NCBI RefSeq assembly: GCF_010548525.1
Contig: NZ_JAAGMG010000143.1
Coordinates: 1-43,215, forward strand
Direction of reading: 5' to 3'
DNA: 43,215 nt
Source: Streptomyces sp. SID14478
GTDB lineage: Bacteria > Actinomycetota > Actinomycetes > Streptomycetales > Streptomycetaceae
Shown here: positions 27,295-34,778 of the stretch, one piece after another
Numbering within the stretch: the stretch's first letter is position 1
Layout: each line of letters begins with the position of its first letter
Program-made: the position numbers and the translations under genes
Notes under the pieces: model-generated
What the model was told of the DNA's origin: nothing
The model's database searches: none
What the model saw: the letters and a program-made list of their open reading frames with translations, nothing else

Positions 27295-27354
27295 GGTGAC
27301 TCGCTCACGGTGACTTGCTCATGGGGACTCGCGCATGGGGACTCGCTCATGGGG
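27291..27354. repeat. 14-bp tandem repeat (4.5 copies) at the TetR start codon
   Basis: Units on the + strand: TCATGGTGACTCGC, TCACGGTGACTTGC, TCATGGGGACTCGC, GCATGGGGACTCGC and a partial TCATGGGG. On the minus strand each unit offers an ATG or GTG in successive frames, because 14 is not a multiple of 3. One of them opens a 19-codon frame (27350 down to 27291) whose TGA overlaps the regulator's ATG. Confidence 0.85.
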
Positions 27355-27401
27355 CCGCCGGCCCGGAAACGCGGCGTAGAACGCCTGGTTCCGTTCGTGG
27401 T

Positions 27402-27441
27402 TTCTATAGTGATTTTCTAGAAAAGTATTCCAGTTCTAGGC
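27402..27441 (-). promoter_or_regulatory. AT-rich palindromic promoter/operator segment
   Basis: A sharply AT-rich 40-base island in GC-rich DNA. It has a perfect 12-bp palindrome TTTTCTAGAAAA at 27413-27424 flanked by TTCTATAG (27402) and TTCTAGG (27434). On the minus strand CACTAT (27412 down to 27407) can act as -10 for the TetR gene, so the palindrome would lie inside the promoter. Autoregulation by the TetR protein is a reasonable inference. Confidence 0.5.
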
Positions 27442-27538
27442 CTTCGCGCGCCACACTGGTCACCGTGCCCGCACATCCGAGGGCCGTCGAGCGGCACGGG
27501 GGACCGCTCGACGGCCCGCCGCGGGGGACGGCGCGGAG

Positions 27539-28507
27539 CTACTGCGCCACCCGCAGCAACAGCTTCCCCGTACTGGTCCGCGACGCGATGAGCCGGTGCG
27601 CCTCGGCCGCGTCCCGCAGGGCGAACTCGGCGGTGACCGGCAGCTCGATGCCCGGTACGGCGAAGGCCCGTTCGGCGAGCGCCCGCAGCTCCCCGGGAGC
27701 GGTCCTGGCCAGCGTGAGGATCGAGAAACCGCTCACCGAGAGCGCCGTCGGGTACAGCTCGGGCTGGCCCACCTGCCAGGCCGGGGCGGACGAGGCGTTG
27801 CCGAAGGAGACGAGCCGGCCGAAGACCGCGAGCGCGCCGAGCGACTCGCGCAGGGCGTCGCCGCCGACCGGGTCGAGCGCCAGGTCCACCCCGCGGCCGC
27901 CGGTCAACTCCCGTACGGCCGAGCCGAATCCGTCGGTCAGCACCACGTCGTCGTAGCCGTACTTGCGCGCGTACTCCGCCTTGGCCGCGCCGGACACCAC
28001 CCCGATGACCCGTCCCGCCCCCGCGGCCCGCGCCAACTGCCCGGCCACCGTGCCGACTCCGCCCGCCGCGCCCTGCACCAGCACGCTCTCGCCGGGCTGC
28101 AGCCGCCCCACCGAGTGCAGCAGCGCGTACGCCGTCGGCAGCACGGTCGGCAGCGTGGCGGCGGTGCGCAGGGTGAGGCCGGCGGGCAGCGGGAAGACCG
28201 TGACGGCGTCGGCCACGACGACCTCCGCGTACGCACCGCCCTCGGTCAGCGCGGCCACCTCCTGGCCGACGGCGAGGCCCTCGACGCCCGTGCCCAGCGC
28301 GCGGATCCGGCCGGACACCTCCAGACCGGGGACGAAGGGCAGGGCCGGCACCCGGTAGCCCTCGGCGCGCGCCTTGATGTCGGCGAAGTTCACCCCGGCG
28401 TACGCGACGTCGATCGCCACCTGGCCGGGCCCGGGGGCGGGGACGTCCACGTCCACCGCCGTCAGGACCTCGGGACCGCCGTACTCGTCGAACCGCACCG
28501 CACGCAT
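27539..28507 (-). CDS. Zinc-independent quinone oxidoreductase-like (MDR family) protein
   Basis: 322 residues, medium-chain dehydrogenase/reductase fold. N-terminal GroES-like domain: MRAVRFDEYGGPEVLTAVDV, YAGVNFADIKAR, PGLEVSGRIRALG. Rossmann domain: SVLVQGAAGGVGTVAGQLARAAGAGRVIG. Then VDLALDPVGGDALRESL and C-terminal TGKLLLRV. It lacks the catalytic zinc ligands of alcohol dehydrogenases, as in the QOR/zeta-crystallin group, which reduce quinones or activated alkenes with NADPH. I chose the ATG at 28507 behind GGAGG; the frame to 28594 would run through the promoter repeats. Confidence 0.9.
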   Translation of the reverse strand: MRAVRFDEYGGPEVLTAVDVDVPAPGPGQVAIDVAYAGVNFADIKARAEGYRVPALPFVPGLEVSGRIRALGTGVEGLAVGQEVAALTEGGAYAEVVVADAVTVFPLPAGLTLRTAATLPTVLPTAYALLHSVGRLQPGESVLVQGAAGGVGTVAGQLARAAGAGRVIGVVSGAAKAEYARKYGYDDVVLTDGFGSAVRELTGGRGVDLALDPVGGDALRESLGALAVFGRLVSFGNASSAPAWQVGQPELYPTALSVSGFSILTLARTAPGELRALAERAFAVPGIELPVTAEFALRDAAEAHRLIASRTSTGKLLLRVAQ

Positions 28508-28530
28508 GGCGTACACCTCCGCAGACGCGA

Positions 28531-28594
28531 GTGTTCGCCGCGAAGCGAACACCTGACGTCGCCGACTGTACGACGCGAAGCGAACACTCGGCAA
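28531..28594 (-). promoter_or_regulatory. Promoter with repeated GTGTTCGC operator
   Basis: On the minus strand TTGCCG (28594-28589) and TACAGT (28570-28565) form a promoter with an 18-base spacer. The 14-mer GTGTTCGCTTCGCG occurs twice, 35 bp apart: once in the spacer (28587-28574) and once downstream of the -10 (28552-28539). The downstream copy is part of a perfect inverted repeat GTGTTCGC-N6-GCGAACAC (28531-28552). The layout fits repression of the quinone-oxidoreductase gene by a dimeric regulator. Confidence 0.6.
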
Positions 28595-28618
28595 CAGGCG
28601 GAGGCGGGGCGGGCCGGG

Positions 28619-29068
28619 TTACTCGCCGATGTCCTCGTTCCACAGCTCCGGCTTGGCCGCGATGAAGTCCTCCATCATGGCCACGCACCCGGGGTCGTCG
28701 AGCAGCACGATCTCGACGCCGTGCTCGGCCAGCCAGTCGTGCCCGCCGTGGAAGGTGCGCGCCTCGCCGATGATCACGCGCGAGATGCCGAACTGCCGCA
28801 CCAGACCGGAGCAGTACCAGCAGGGGCTGAGCGTGGTCACCATCGTGGTGCCCTTGTACGAGCGCTGCCGGCCGGCGTTGCGGAACGCGTCGGTCTCGCC
28901 GTGCACGGACGGGTCCGCGTCCTGCACGCGCCGGTTGTGACCGCGGCCGAGGACCGTGCCGTCGGCCGAGTACAGGGCGCCGCCGATCGGGATGCCGCCC
29001 TCGGCGAGACCGGCCCTCGCCTCCTCGACGGCGGTGGCGAGCCAGGTGCGGGCGAGATCGAGATCCAT
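28619..29068 (-). CDS. Cytosine-deaminase-like nucleobase/nucleoside deaminase
   Basis: 149 residues, CDA-fold zinc deaminase. The zinc/proton-shuttle motif is HGETDA and the second zinc motif is SPCWYCSG (P-C-x-x-C). The opening WLATAVEEARAGLAEGGIPIGGALYSADG is that of small cytosine/tRNA/guanine deaminases. Overall length and the SVHGETD...PCWYC spacing resemble yeast-type cytosine deaminase. The gene begins 15 bases after an NCS1 nucleobase permease gene, supporting uptake and deamination of cytosine. RBS GAAAGG upstream. Substrate is inferred from context. Confidence 0.88.
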   Translation of the reverse strand: MDLDLARTWLATAVEEARAGLAEGGIPIGGALYSADGTVLGRGHNRRVQDADPSVHGETDAFRNAGRQRSYKGTTMVTTLSPCWYCSGLVRQFGISRVIIGEARTFHGGHDWLAEHGVEIVLLDDPGCVAMMEDFIAAKPELWNEDIGE

Positions 29069-29083
29069 GACGTACGGCCTTTC

Positions 29084-30478
29084 TTACGGAAGGGGGTTCG
29101 TGGTGTCGCGCCGGCGCAGCAGCGCGTACAGGAGGGCGCCGAGCGCGAAGCCGACCGGGCAGGTCAGGTCGCCGACGCCCGGCCACTGCGACGGTACCCA
29201 GCCGACGAACACGGTCTGGTTGGAGAACAGCGGCACCGACACCGCGACGCCGGCGAGCAGCGCGACCAGGCCCGCGGGACTGGTGAACGTGCGGTCCTGG
29301 AGCCGGGCGGCGAGCGCGTCGGCGGACAGCGCGCGCAGCCGGTGCTCCATCAGGACGACGCCGAGCCAGGGCGCGATCCAGTACGCGATGACGAGCAGGA
29401 AGTTCTCGAAGGCGTGGCCCGCGTCGGCGAGCGAGGCCCAGCCGGCGGCGGTGCCGACGGCGCCGACGAACGCGACGAGCGAGGCGCGGCCCAGCCGGCT
29501 CGGCAGGGGGAGCGACAGGGAGGACAGGGAGACGGCCGCCGAGTAGACGTTCAGGGTGGACGCGGCCATGGCGCCGAGGACGATCGCGACGAGGGTGAGG
29601 TTGCCGAGCCAGCCAGGGAGGTGGCCGGTGAAGGCATCGGTGGGGCTCGCCCCGGCGGGCGCGGCGAGGGTGCCCGAGGCCGCGCCGATCACGGACACCA
29701 CGGCGACCGACACGAACAGGCCGAGGCCCGAGTACCAGGCGGTGGCGCGGCGCGGGGTGTCGGCCGGCAGATAGCGGGCGTAGTCGGCGGCGCACGGATT
29801 CCATCCGGCGGTGAACCCGAAGACGGCGCTGAAGGCGAGCATGAACCCGCCGAACCCGCCGCCGGATCCGGACCCTTCGAGGGGCGCGCCCTTGAAGATC
29901 CACACCCCGGCGAGCAGGAAGATCACGGCGAGGACGGGGAAGGCGTACCGCTCGAAGCGGTGCACCAGGTCATGGCCGACGTACCCGATGACGACCTCGA
30001 GGACGACGAGGATCAGCAGGCTCGGCAGCGGGGCGAGTCCGGTCAGCGAATTGAGCGCGAAGGCGCCGCCGACGCTGTTCACGGCGAACCAGCCGACGCC
30101 CGAGACCAGCGCGTTGACCGCGGACGGCAGGGCGTTGCCCCGGTACCCGAAGGAGAGCCGGCCGATCACCATCTGCGGGACGCCGAAGCGCGGCCCGTCC
30201 GTGGAGAGCACCCCGTGCGCCAGCGAGCCGAGCCCGGCGCCGAGCACCAGTGCGGCGGCGGCCTGCCAGAAACCCAGGCCGAACGCGGAGACCGACAGCA
30301 CCCCGATGAACACCGTCGCGAACCCGACCTGGGGCGAGGCCCACGTCCAGAGCAACTGGCGCGGGCTGCCGTGGCGCCGCTCGTGCGGCACGGGTTCGGC
30401 CCCGTGCTCCTCGACGGCGATGAGCTTGTCGGGGCCGGTCGCGACGTCGGGCGCCGGGTCATGCGGGGGTCTGGACAT
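29084..30478 (-). CDS. NCS1-family nucleobase (cytosine) permease
   Basis: 464 residues with about twelve TM helices. NCS1 features include the N-terminal WTWASPQVGFATVFIGVLSVSAFG, RFGVPQMVIGRLSFGYRGNALPSAVNAL and AVFGFTAGWNPCAADYARYLP (the SDYSRY-type motif in helix 6). The partner deaminase gene directly downstream suggests cytosine or a related base as cargo, imported with a cation. I chose the ATG at 30478 behind CTGAAGGCC. An in-frame ATG at 30520 lies almost on the predicted -10 and is less likely. A hairpin sits in the short leader. Confidence 0.88.
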   Translation of the reverse strand: MSRPPHDPAPDVATGPDKLIAVEEHGAEPVPHERRHGSPRQLLWTWASPQVGFATVFIGVLSVSAFGLGFWQAAAALVLGAGLGSLAHGVLSTDGPRFGVPQMVIGRLSFGYRGNALPSAVNALVSGVGWFAVNSVGGAFALNSLTGLAPLPSLLILVVLEVVIGYVGHDLVHRFERYAFPVLAVIFLLAGVWIFKGAPLEGSGSGGGFGGFMLAFSAVFGFTAGWNPCAADYARYLPADTPRRATAWYSGLGLFVSVAVVSVIGAASGTLAAPAGASPTDAFTGHLPGWLGNLTLVAIVLGAMAASTLNVYSAAVSLSSLSLPLPSRLGRASLVAFVGAVGTAAGWASLADAGHAFENFLLVIAYWIAPWLGVVLMEHRLRALSADALAARLQDRTFTSPAGLVALLAGVAVSVPLFSNQTVFVGWVPSQWPGVGDLTCPVGFALGALLYALLRRRDTTNPLP

Positions 30479-30489
30479 GGCCTTCAGGG

Positions 30490-30522
30490 GGATGCGGTGG
30501 CGGAGGGAGGTGTTCCGCATCC
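30490..30522 (-). promoter_or_regulatory. Leader hairpin ahead of the nucleobase permease
   Basis: In the mRNA sense GGATGCGG pairs perfectly with CCGCATCC (8 bp). The 17-base loop carries CCTCCCTCC, a pyrimidine run able to pair with purine-rich RBS sequences. The second arm ends 4 bases before the CTGAAGG ribosome-binding site. It could modulate translation; no known riboswitch class is recognised. Confidence 0.35.
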
Positions 30523-30562
30523 AGTGTGCGGCACGCCGCCCGCGGGTCCGAGGGGCCCCGGC

Positions 30563-30952
30563 TCAGTCCGTGCCCTGCTCGCCCTCGCGGCGCCTGAGCT
30601 CCTCCTCGCGGCGCCGCAGGTCGGCTTCCCAGTCCTTGAGCTGCGCCTCGTCCTTCTTGTGCGCGTCGTCGAGGGAGGCCAGGAACTCGGGGTTGTCGTC
30701 CGGGGCGACGTACCGGGTGCGGTGGTCGCGGTGCCACGGCGCCGGCGCGGAACCGCCGGCGGGCGCCTGGCGCCGCTTGCCGGCCACCAGCCACGCGACC
30801 GGCCCGACGAGGACCTCGCCGAAGAGCAGGATGATGAGGACCCACACCACCTTGGGCAGGCCGCGGACCTCTTCCTCGGGCGTGTTCAGACAGTCGATGA
30901 ACGCGTAGATCCACAGCGCCAGGACCAGCAGGAACGGCAGGTAGCGGAGCAT
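30563..30952 (-). CDS. PLDc_N-domain small membrane protein
   Basis: 129 residues. Two TM helices (LRYLPFLLVLALWIYAFIDC and VVWVLIILLFGEVLVGPVAW) with the intervening NTPEEEVRGLPK are the phospholipase-D nuclease N-terminal (PLDc_N) arrangement. A positively charged loop and a C-terminal charged coiled coil (KKDEAQLKDWEADLRRREEE) follow. No catalytic PLD domain is present, as usual for this small family. ATG at 30952 behind GGGGGAC; the frame up to 31042 would collide with the divergent promoter of mqnL. Function unknown. Confidence 0.82.
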   Translation of the reverse strand: MLRYLPFLLVLALWIYAFIDCLNTPEEEVRGLPKVVWVLIILLFGEVLVGPVAWLVAGKRRQAPAGGSAPAPWHRDHRTRYVAPDDNPEFLASLDDAHKKDEAQLKDWEADLRRREEELRRREGEQGTD

Positions 30953-31027
30953 GGTGTCGCGGTCCCCCAAGGAGCGGTACGGGGCCGCAGACGGCCCCCG
31001 GTGACCGGGCCAGGGTAGCGGTTGCCG

Positions 31028-31033
31028 GATACT
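31028..31033 (+). promoter_or_regulatory. -10 hexamer for leaderless mqnL mRNA
   Basis: GATACT ends 7 bases before the mqnL ATG. GGAAC between them is too close to act as a Shine-Dalgarno. Confidence 0.5.
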
Positions 31034-31040
31034 GGAACGC

Positions 31041-32495
31041 ATGGCTTACGACGATCTTCGCTCCCTGCTGAGGGCACTGGAGCGCGAGGGCGACCTCAAG
31101 CGCATCAAGGCCGAGGTCGACCCCTTTCTGGAGGTCGGTGAGATCGTCGACCGCGTGCAGAAGTCCGGCGGTCCGGCCCTGCTCTTCGAGAACGTGAAGG
31201 GCTCGGCGATGCCCCTCGCGATGAACGTGTACGGGACCGACCGGCGGCTGCTGAAGGCGCTCGGCCTGAAGGCGTACAGCGACATCAGCGAGAAGATCGG
31301 CGGGCTGCTCAAGCCCGAGCTGCCGCAGGGCTTCGTCGGCATCCGCGAGGCGTTCGGCAAGCTCGGCGCCATGACCCACGTGCCGCCGCGCAAGGTCAAG
31401 GACGCCCCCGTCCAGGAGGTCGTGCTCACCGGCGACGACGTCGACCTCGACCGGCTCCCGGCGCTGTTCACCTGGCCCGAGGACGGCGGCTCCTTCTTCA
31501 ACCTGGGGCTGACGCACACCAAGGACCCGGAGTCCGGCGTGCGCAACCTCGGGCTCTACCGGCTGCAGCGCCACGACAAGCGCACCATCGGCATGCACTG
31601 GCAGATCCACAAGGACAGCCGCAACCACTACCAAGTGGCCGCCCGCAAGGGCGAGAAGCTGCCGGTCGCCATCGCCTTCGGGTGCCCGCCGGCCGTGACG
31701 TACGCGTCGACGGCGCCGCTGCCCGGCGACATGGACGAGTACATGCTGGCCGGGTTCATCCAGGGCAAGCGCGTCGAGATGGTCGACTGCAAGACGGTGC
31801 CGTTGCAGGTCCCGGCCAACGCGGAAGTCGTCATCGAGGGGTGGCTGGAGCCGGGCGAGATGCTCCCCGAGGGGCCGTTCGGCGACCACACCGGCTTCTA
31901 CACGCCGCAGGAGCCGTTCCCCGCGCTGACGATCGACTGCGTCACGATGCGCAGGCGTCCGCTGCTGCAGTCCATCGTCGTCGGGCGGCCGCCGACCGAG
32001 GACGGCCCGCTCGGCCGGGCGACGGAGCGCTTCTTCCTGCCGCTGCTCAAGGTGATCGTCCCGGACATCGTGGACTACCACCTGCCGGAGTCCGGCGGCT
32101 TCCACAACTGCGCCATCGTCTCGATCGACAAGAAGTACCCGAAGCACGCGCAGAAGGTCATGCACGCCATCTGGGGCGCGCACATGATGTCGCTGACCAA
32201 GCTGATCGTCGTCGTCGACTCCGATTGCGACGTCCACGATCTTCATGAAGTCTCGTGGCGCGCGCTCGGGAACACGGACTACGCCCGTGACCTGACCGTC
32301 GCCGAAGGTCCCGTCGACCACCTCGACCACGCCTCCTACCAGCAGTTCTGGGGCGGCAAGGCGGGCATCGACGCGACGAGGAAGTGGCCCGAGGAGGGCT
32401 ACACGCGGGACGGGGGCTGGCCCGAGATGGTCGTCTCCGACCCCCGAACGGCGGCCCTCGTGGACCGCCGCTGGAAGGAGTACGGACTCTCGTGA
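31041..32495 (+). CDS. mqnL: Menaquinone-pathway UbiD-like decarboxylase
   Basis: 484 residues of the UbiD family, prenyl-FMN-dependent decarboxylases. MAYDDLRSLLRALEREGDLKRI starts the family. The active-site segment is EMLPEGPFGDHTGFY with the acidic pair E277 and D282 spaced as in characterised UbiD enzymes, and GLYRLQRHDKRTIGMHWQIHKDS is the cofactor/metal-binding region. In the futalosine menaquinone route a UbiD-like protein removes a carboxylate late in the pathway. Its neighbours here encode the prenyltransferase and the UbiX flavin prenyltransferase that makes its cofactor. Ends in a GTGA overlap with mqnP. Confidence 0.92.
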   Translation: MAYDDLRSLLRALEREGDLKRIKAEVDPFLEVGEIVDRVQKSGGPALLFENVKGSAMPLAMNVYGTDRRLLKALGLKAYSDISEKIGGLLKPELPQGFVGIREAFGKLGAMTHVPPRKVKDAPVQEVVLTGDDVDLDRLPALFTWPEDGGSFFNLGLTHTKDPESGVRNLGLYRLQRHDKRTIGMHWQIHKDSRNHYQVAARKGEKLPVAIAFGCPPAVTYASTAPLPGDMDEYMLAGFIQGKRVEMVDCKTVPLQVPANAEVVIEGWLEPGEMLPEGPFGDHTGFYTPQEPFPALTIDCVTMRRRPLLQSIVVGRPPTEDGPLGRATERFFLPLLKVIVPDIVDYHLPESGGFHNCAIVSIDKKYPKHAQKVMHAIWGAHMMSLTKLIVVVDSDCDVHDLHEVSWRALGNTDYARDLTVAEGPVDHLDHASYQQFWGGKAGIDATRKWPEEGYTRDGGWPEMVVSDPRTAALVDRRWKEYGLS

Positions 32496-33397
32496 GCAGC
32501 GCTTCCGCAGCGATCCCGCAGCAGCCGGGCCGGACCAAGGCGTTCCTGCGCCTGGTCATGATCGAGCACTCGGTCTTCGCGCTGCCCTTCGCCTACACCG
32601 CGGCGCTGACCGCGATGTTCGAGCTGGACAAGAACATCCACTGGGGCCGGCTGCTCCTGGTCACCATCTGCATGGTGGGTCTGCGTACGTTCGCGATGGC
32701 GGCGAACCGGATCATCGACCGGGAGATCGACGCCCGCAACCCGCGCACCGCGCACCGCGAACTCGTCACGGGCGCGGTGTCGGTGAAGTCGGCGTGGACC
32801 GGCGCGCTGATCGCGCTGGTCATCTTCCTGGCGTCGGCCGCGCTCCTGAACCCGCTGTGCCTGGCGCTCGCGCCCATCGCGGTGATCCCGATGGTCGTCT
32901 ACCCGTACGGCAAGCGGTTCACGAACTTCCCGCAGGCCATCCTCGGGCTCGCGCAGGCCATGGGGCCGATCGGCGCGTGGATCGCCATCACCGGGTCCTG
33001 GTCGTGGGACGCGGTGATCCTCGGTCTCGCCGTCGGCATCTGGATCGGCGGCTTCGACCTGATCTACGCGTGCCAGGACGTGGAGACCGACCGCGAGGTC
33101 GGCGTCATGTCGGTGCCGGCCCGCTTCGGCATCCCGGCCGCCATCTGGGGCGCGCGGGTCTGCCACTTCCTCACGACGGCCCTGTTCGTCTGGTACGCGC
33201 TGGCCACCGGCGCCGGCACCTTCTTCTGGGTCGGCCTGGTGATCGTCGCCGGGGCCTTCCTGTACGAGCACAGCATCGTCAAGCCGCACGACCTGTCCCG
33301 CCTCAACCGGGCGTTCTTCCAGGTCAACGGCTTCATCGGGATCGCCCTGTTCGTGTGCGCCCTGCTGGATCTGCTGGTGCGGGGGCTGACGGTTTAG
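32492..33397 (+). CDS. mqnP: UbiA-like menaquinone prenyltransferase
   Basis: 301 residues with about eight TM helices. The two Asp-rich motifs of UbiA prenyltransferases are present: NRIIDREIDARNPRT (N72, D76, D80) and YACQDVETDREVGVMS. They bind the polyprenyl diphosphate via Mg. In the futalosine pathway this enzyme attaches the prenyl tail to the naphthoate-type ring precursor. GTG at 32492 overlaps the mqnL stop, so the two are co-translated. Operon context makes the menaquinone role more likely than heme O or other UbiA activities. Confidence 0.92.
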   Translation: MSSASAAIPQQPGRTKAFLRLVMIEHSVFALPFAYTAALTAMFELDKNIHWGRLLLVTICMVGLRTFAMAANRIIDREIDARNPRTAHRELVTGAVSVKSAWTGALIALVIFLASAALLNPLCLALAPIAVIPMVVYPYGKRFTNFPQAILGLAQAMGPIGAWIAITGSWSWDAVILGLAVGIWIGGFDLIYACQDVETDREVGVMSVPARFGIPAAIWGARVCHFLTTALFVWYALATGAGTFFWVGLVIVAGAFLYEHSIVKPHDLSRLNRAFFQVNGFIGIALFVCALLDLLVRGLTV

Positions 33398-33530
33398 TTG
33401 CCGGGGCGTGGGCCGGGACGCTCGGCGATGGATCACTTGCGGGTGAAGCCGCCGGGAAGGGCGGACGCACGGCCGTACGCGCTCGTGACGTGCGGCCTAC
33501 CATCGAGAGCAGGACCCAGGGAGGGCCACC

Positions 33531-34109
33531 GTGACGACCACGGAAAGCGACCGCCTGCACTCGCAGCCCAGCCGGTTCGAGGACATGTTCCCCGGCTACC
33601 GCATGGAGATCGTCGAGGGCAACATCATGACGAGTCCGGTCAAGCCGCATCACGGGCAGACCATCCGCCTGGTCTGGAACGCGCTGGAGGCGCAGGTGGG
33701 CCCGGATTGGGGCTTTACCAGCGACGTGGCCTTCCCGTTCGACGACGAGAACGAGTTCTGCCCTGACCTGGCCGTCATCCCTGCGCCGGACGTCGAGAAG
33801 AACAAGAGCGCGTACTCTCCCGATCTCGTCGAGCTTGTCGTGGAAGTCGTTCCCAAGGGCAGTATCAAGCGCGATTACGAGATCAAGTCCCGCTGGTACG
33901 CCTCTCGCGGCATTGCCAACTACCTGATTCTCGATCCGCTCCAGGGCCACTGCGTGACCATGTGGAACCCTGGGCCGGACGGCTATCGGGGCCAGGACAC
34001 CGTCCTGTACGGCACCGATGTTCGCGTGGACTCCCCGCTCGGTGCGTTGGTCATCGCTACAGCGCAGTTCCCCGTCGACCCTGGCGCACCCGCTCAGAAC
34101 CGGGGCTAG
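33531..34109 (+). CDS. Uma2 family (DUF820) PD-(D/E)XK nuclease-like protein
   Basis: 192 residues. The core runs EIVEGNIMTSPVKPHHGQTIRLV, then DVAFPFDDENEFCPDLAVIP, then LVELVVEVVPKGSIKRDYEIKSRWYASRGIANYLILDP. This is the Uma2/DUF820 layout, in which P-D and E-V-V-P-x2-S-x2-D-Y-x2-K form a restriction-endonuclease-like site. Members are multicopy in Streptomyces and cyanobacteria and of unknown role. GTG start behind GGGAGG. Third-position GC looks lower than in the flanking menaquinone genes and its 3' end overlaps the convergent rhomboid gene by 53 bases, both consistent with insertion. Confidence 0.85.
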   Translation: MTTTESDRLHSQPSRFEDMFPGYRMEIVEGNIMTSPVKPHHGQTIRLVWNALEAQVGPDWGFTSDVAFPFDDENEFCPDLAVIPAPDVEKNKSAYSPDLVELVVEVVPKGSIKRDYEIKSRWYASRGIANYLILDPLQGHCVTMWNPGPDGYRGQDTVLYGTDVRVDSPLGALVIATAQFPVDPGAPAQNRG

Positions 34110-34683
34110 TTCGCCGCAGCACGAACGCCGCCGCCACCCCCGCGACCAGCCCGATCAGGTGTCCCTGCCAGCTCACGCCGTCGTTCGTCGGGGACAGGCC
34201 CGCGAGGAACGTCGTGCCCCAGTACGCGGCCACCAGCACACCGACGACGATGCCGAGGGGGCGGCGCTCCACGAAACCGCTGAGCACGACGAAGCCGAAC
34301 AGGCCGAATATCAGGCCCGACGCGCCCGCCGTGTTCGAGTGGGCGGGCGCCACCAGCCACACCCCGAGGCCGTCCGCGACGACGATCAGCGCACTGGCCA
34401 GCAGGAAGCGGCGGATGCCGGAGAGCGCCGCGATGAAGCCGAGGACGAGCAGCGGGATCGAGTTCGCCGCGACGTGGCCGAAGCCGAAGTGGATGAAGGA
34501 CGCCGGGACGACGTCGACCAGCTCGGAGGGGTCGCGCGGCTGTATGCCGAAACTGTCGAGGGCGTGCCCCGACGCCGCGTCGACCGCTTCGAGCAGCCAC
34601 AGCAGTGCCACCCAGCCGACCATCAGCTGACCGGCGGCCATCGCCCGCCCGGTCGTCCGTACCGCACCCGTGCCGTTCGCCAT
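34057..34683 (-). CDS. Rhomboid-family intramembrane serine protease
   Basis: 208 residues, six TM segments. The catalytic Ser is S122 in AGASGLIFG (G-x-S-x), the catalytic His is H175 in WQGHLIGLVAG, and the oxyanion-side HFGFGHVAANSIPLLVLG carries the conserved H-x3-N. It cleaves other membrane proteins within the bilayer; substrates unknown. I chose the ATG at 34683, with upstream in-frame ATGs at 34701 and 34752 also possible. It runs convergently into the Uma2 gene and divergently from mqnM. Confidence 0.88.
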   Translation of the reverse strand: MANGTGAVRTTGRAMAAGQLMVGWVALLWLLEAVDAASGHALDSFGIQPRDPSELVDVVPASFIHFGFGHVAANSIPLLVLGFIAALSGIRRFLLASALIVVADGLGVWLVAPAHSNTAGASGLIFGLFGFVVLSGFVERRPLGIVVGVLVAAYWGTTFLAGLSPTNDGVSWQGHLIGLVAGVAAAFVLRRTSPGSERVRQGRRGTAL

Positions 34684-34766
34684 GTCAGCCCCCACCCCCA
34701 TGGGCCCGCCTGTTACGGACCCAACGCCTACGGCCCCTGCGCAAGTTCCCATTGTGGGCCGCCGGA

Positions 34767-34772
34767 TAGGCT
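34767..34772 (+). promoter_or_regulatory. -10 hexamer for leaderless mqnM mRNA
   Basis: TAGGCT ends 6 bases before the GTG at 34779; no RBS is present. Confidence 0.5.
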
Positions 34773-34778
34773 CGTGGT

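Noticed and set aside
27596..31018. 1140-codon open frame on the plus strand
   Set aside because: Antisense to four recognisable minus-strand genes; rich in Arg/Gly/Glu/Gln/His and without any domain.
30459..32330. 623-codon minus-strand frame opposite mqnL
   Set aside because: mqnL on the plus strand has full UbiD motifs and normal codon use; the antisense frame has none.
34057..34109. Uma2/rhomboid overlap as a frameshift or gene fusion
   Set aside because: The genes are convergent; both have complete C-termini, so this is a tail-to-tail overlap.
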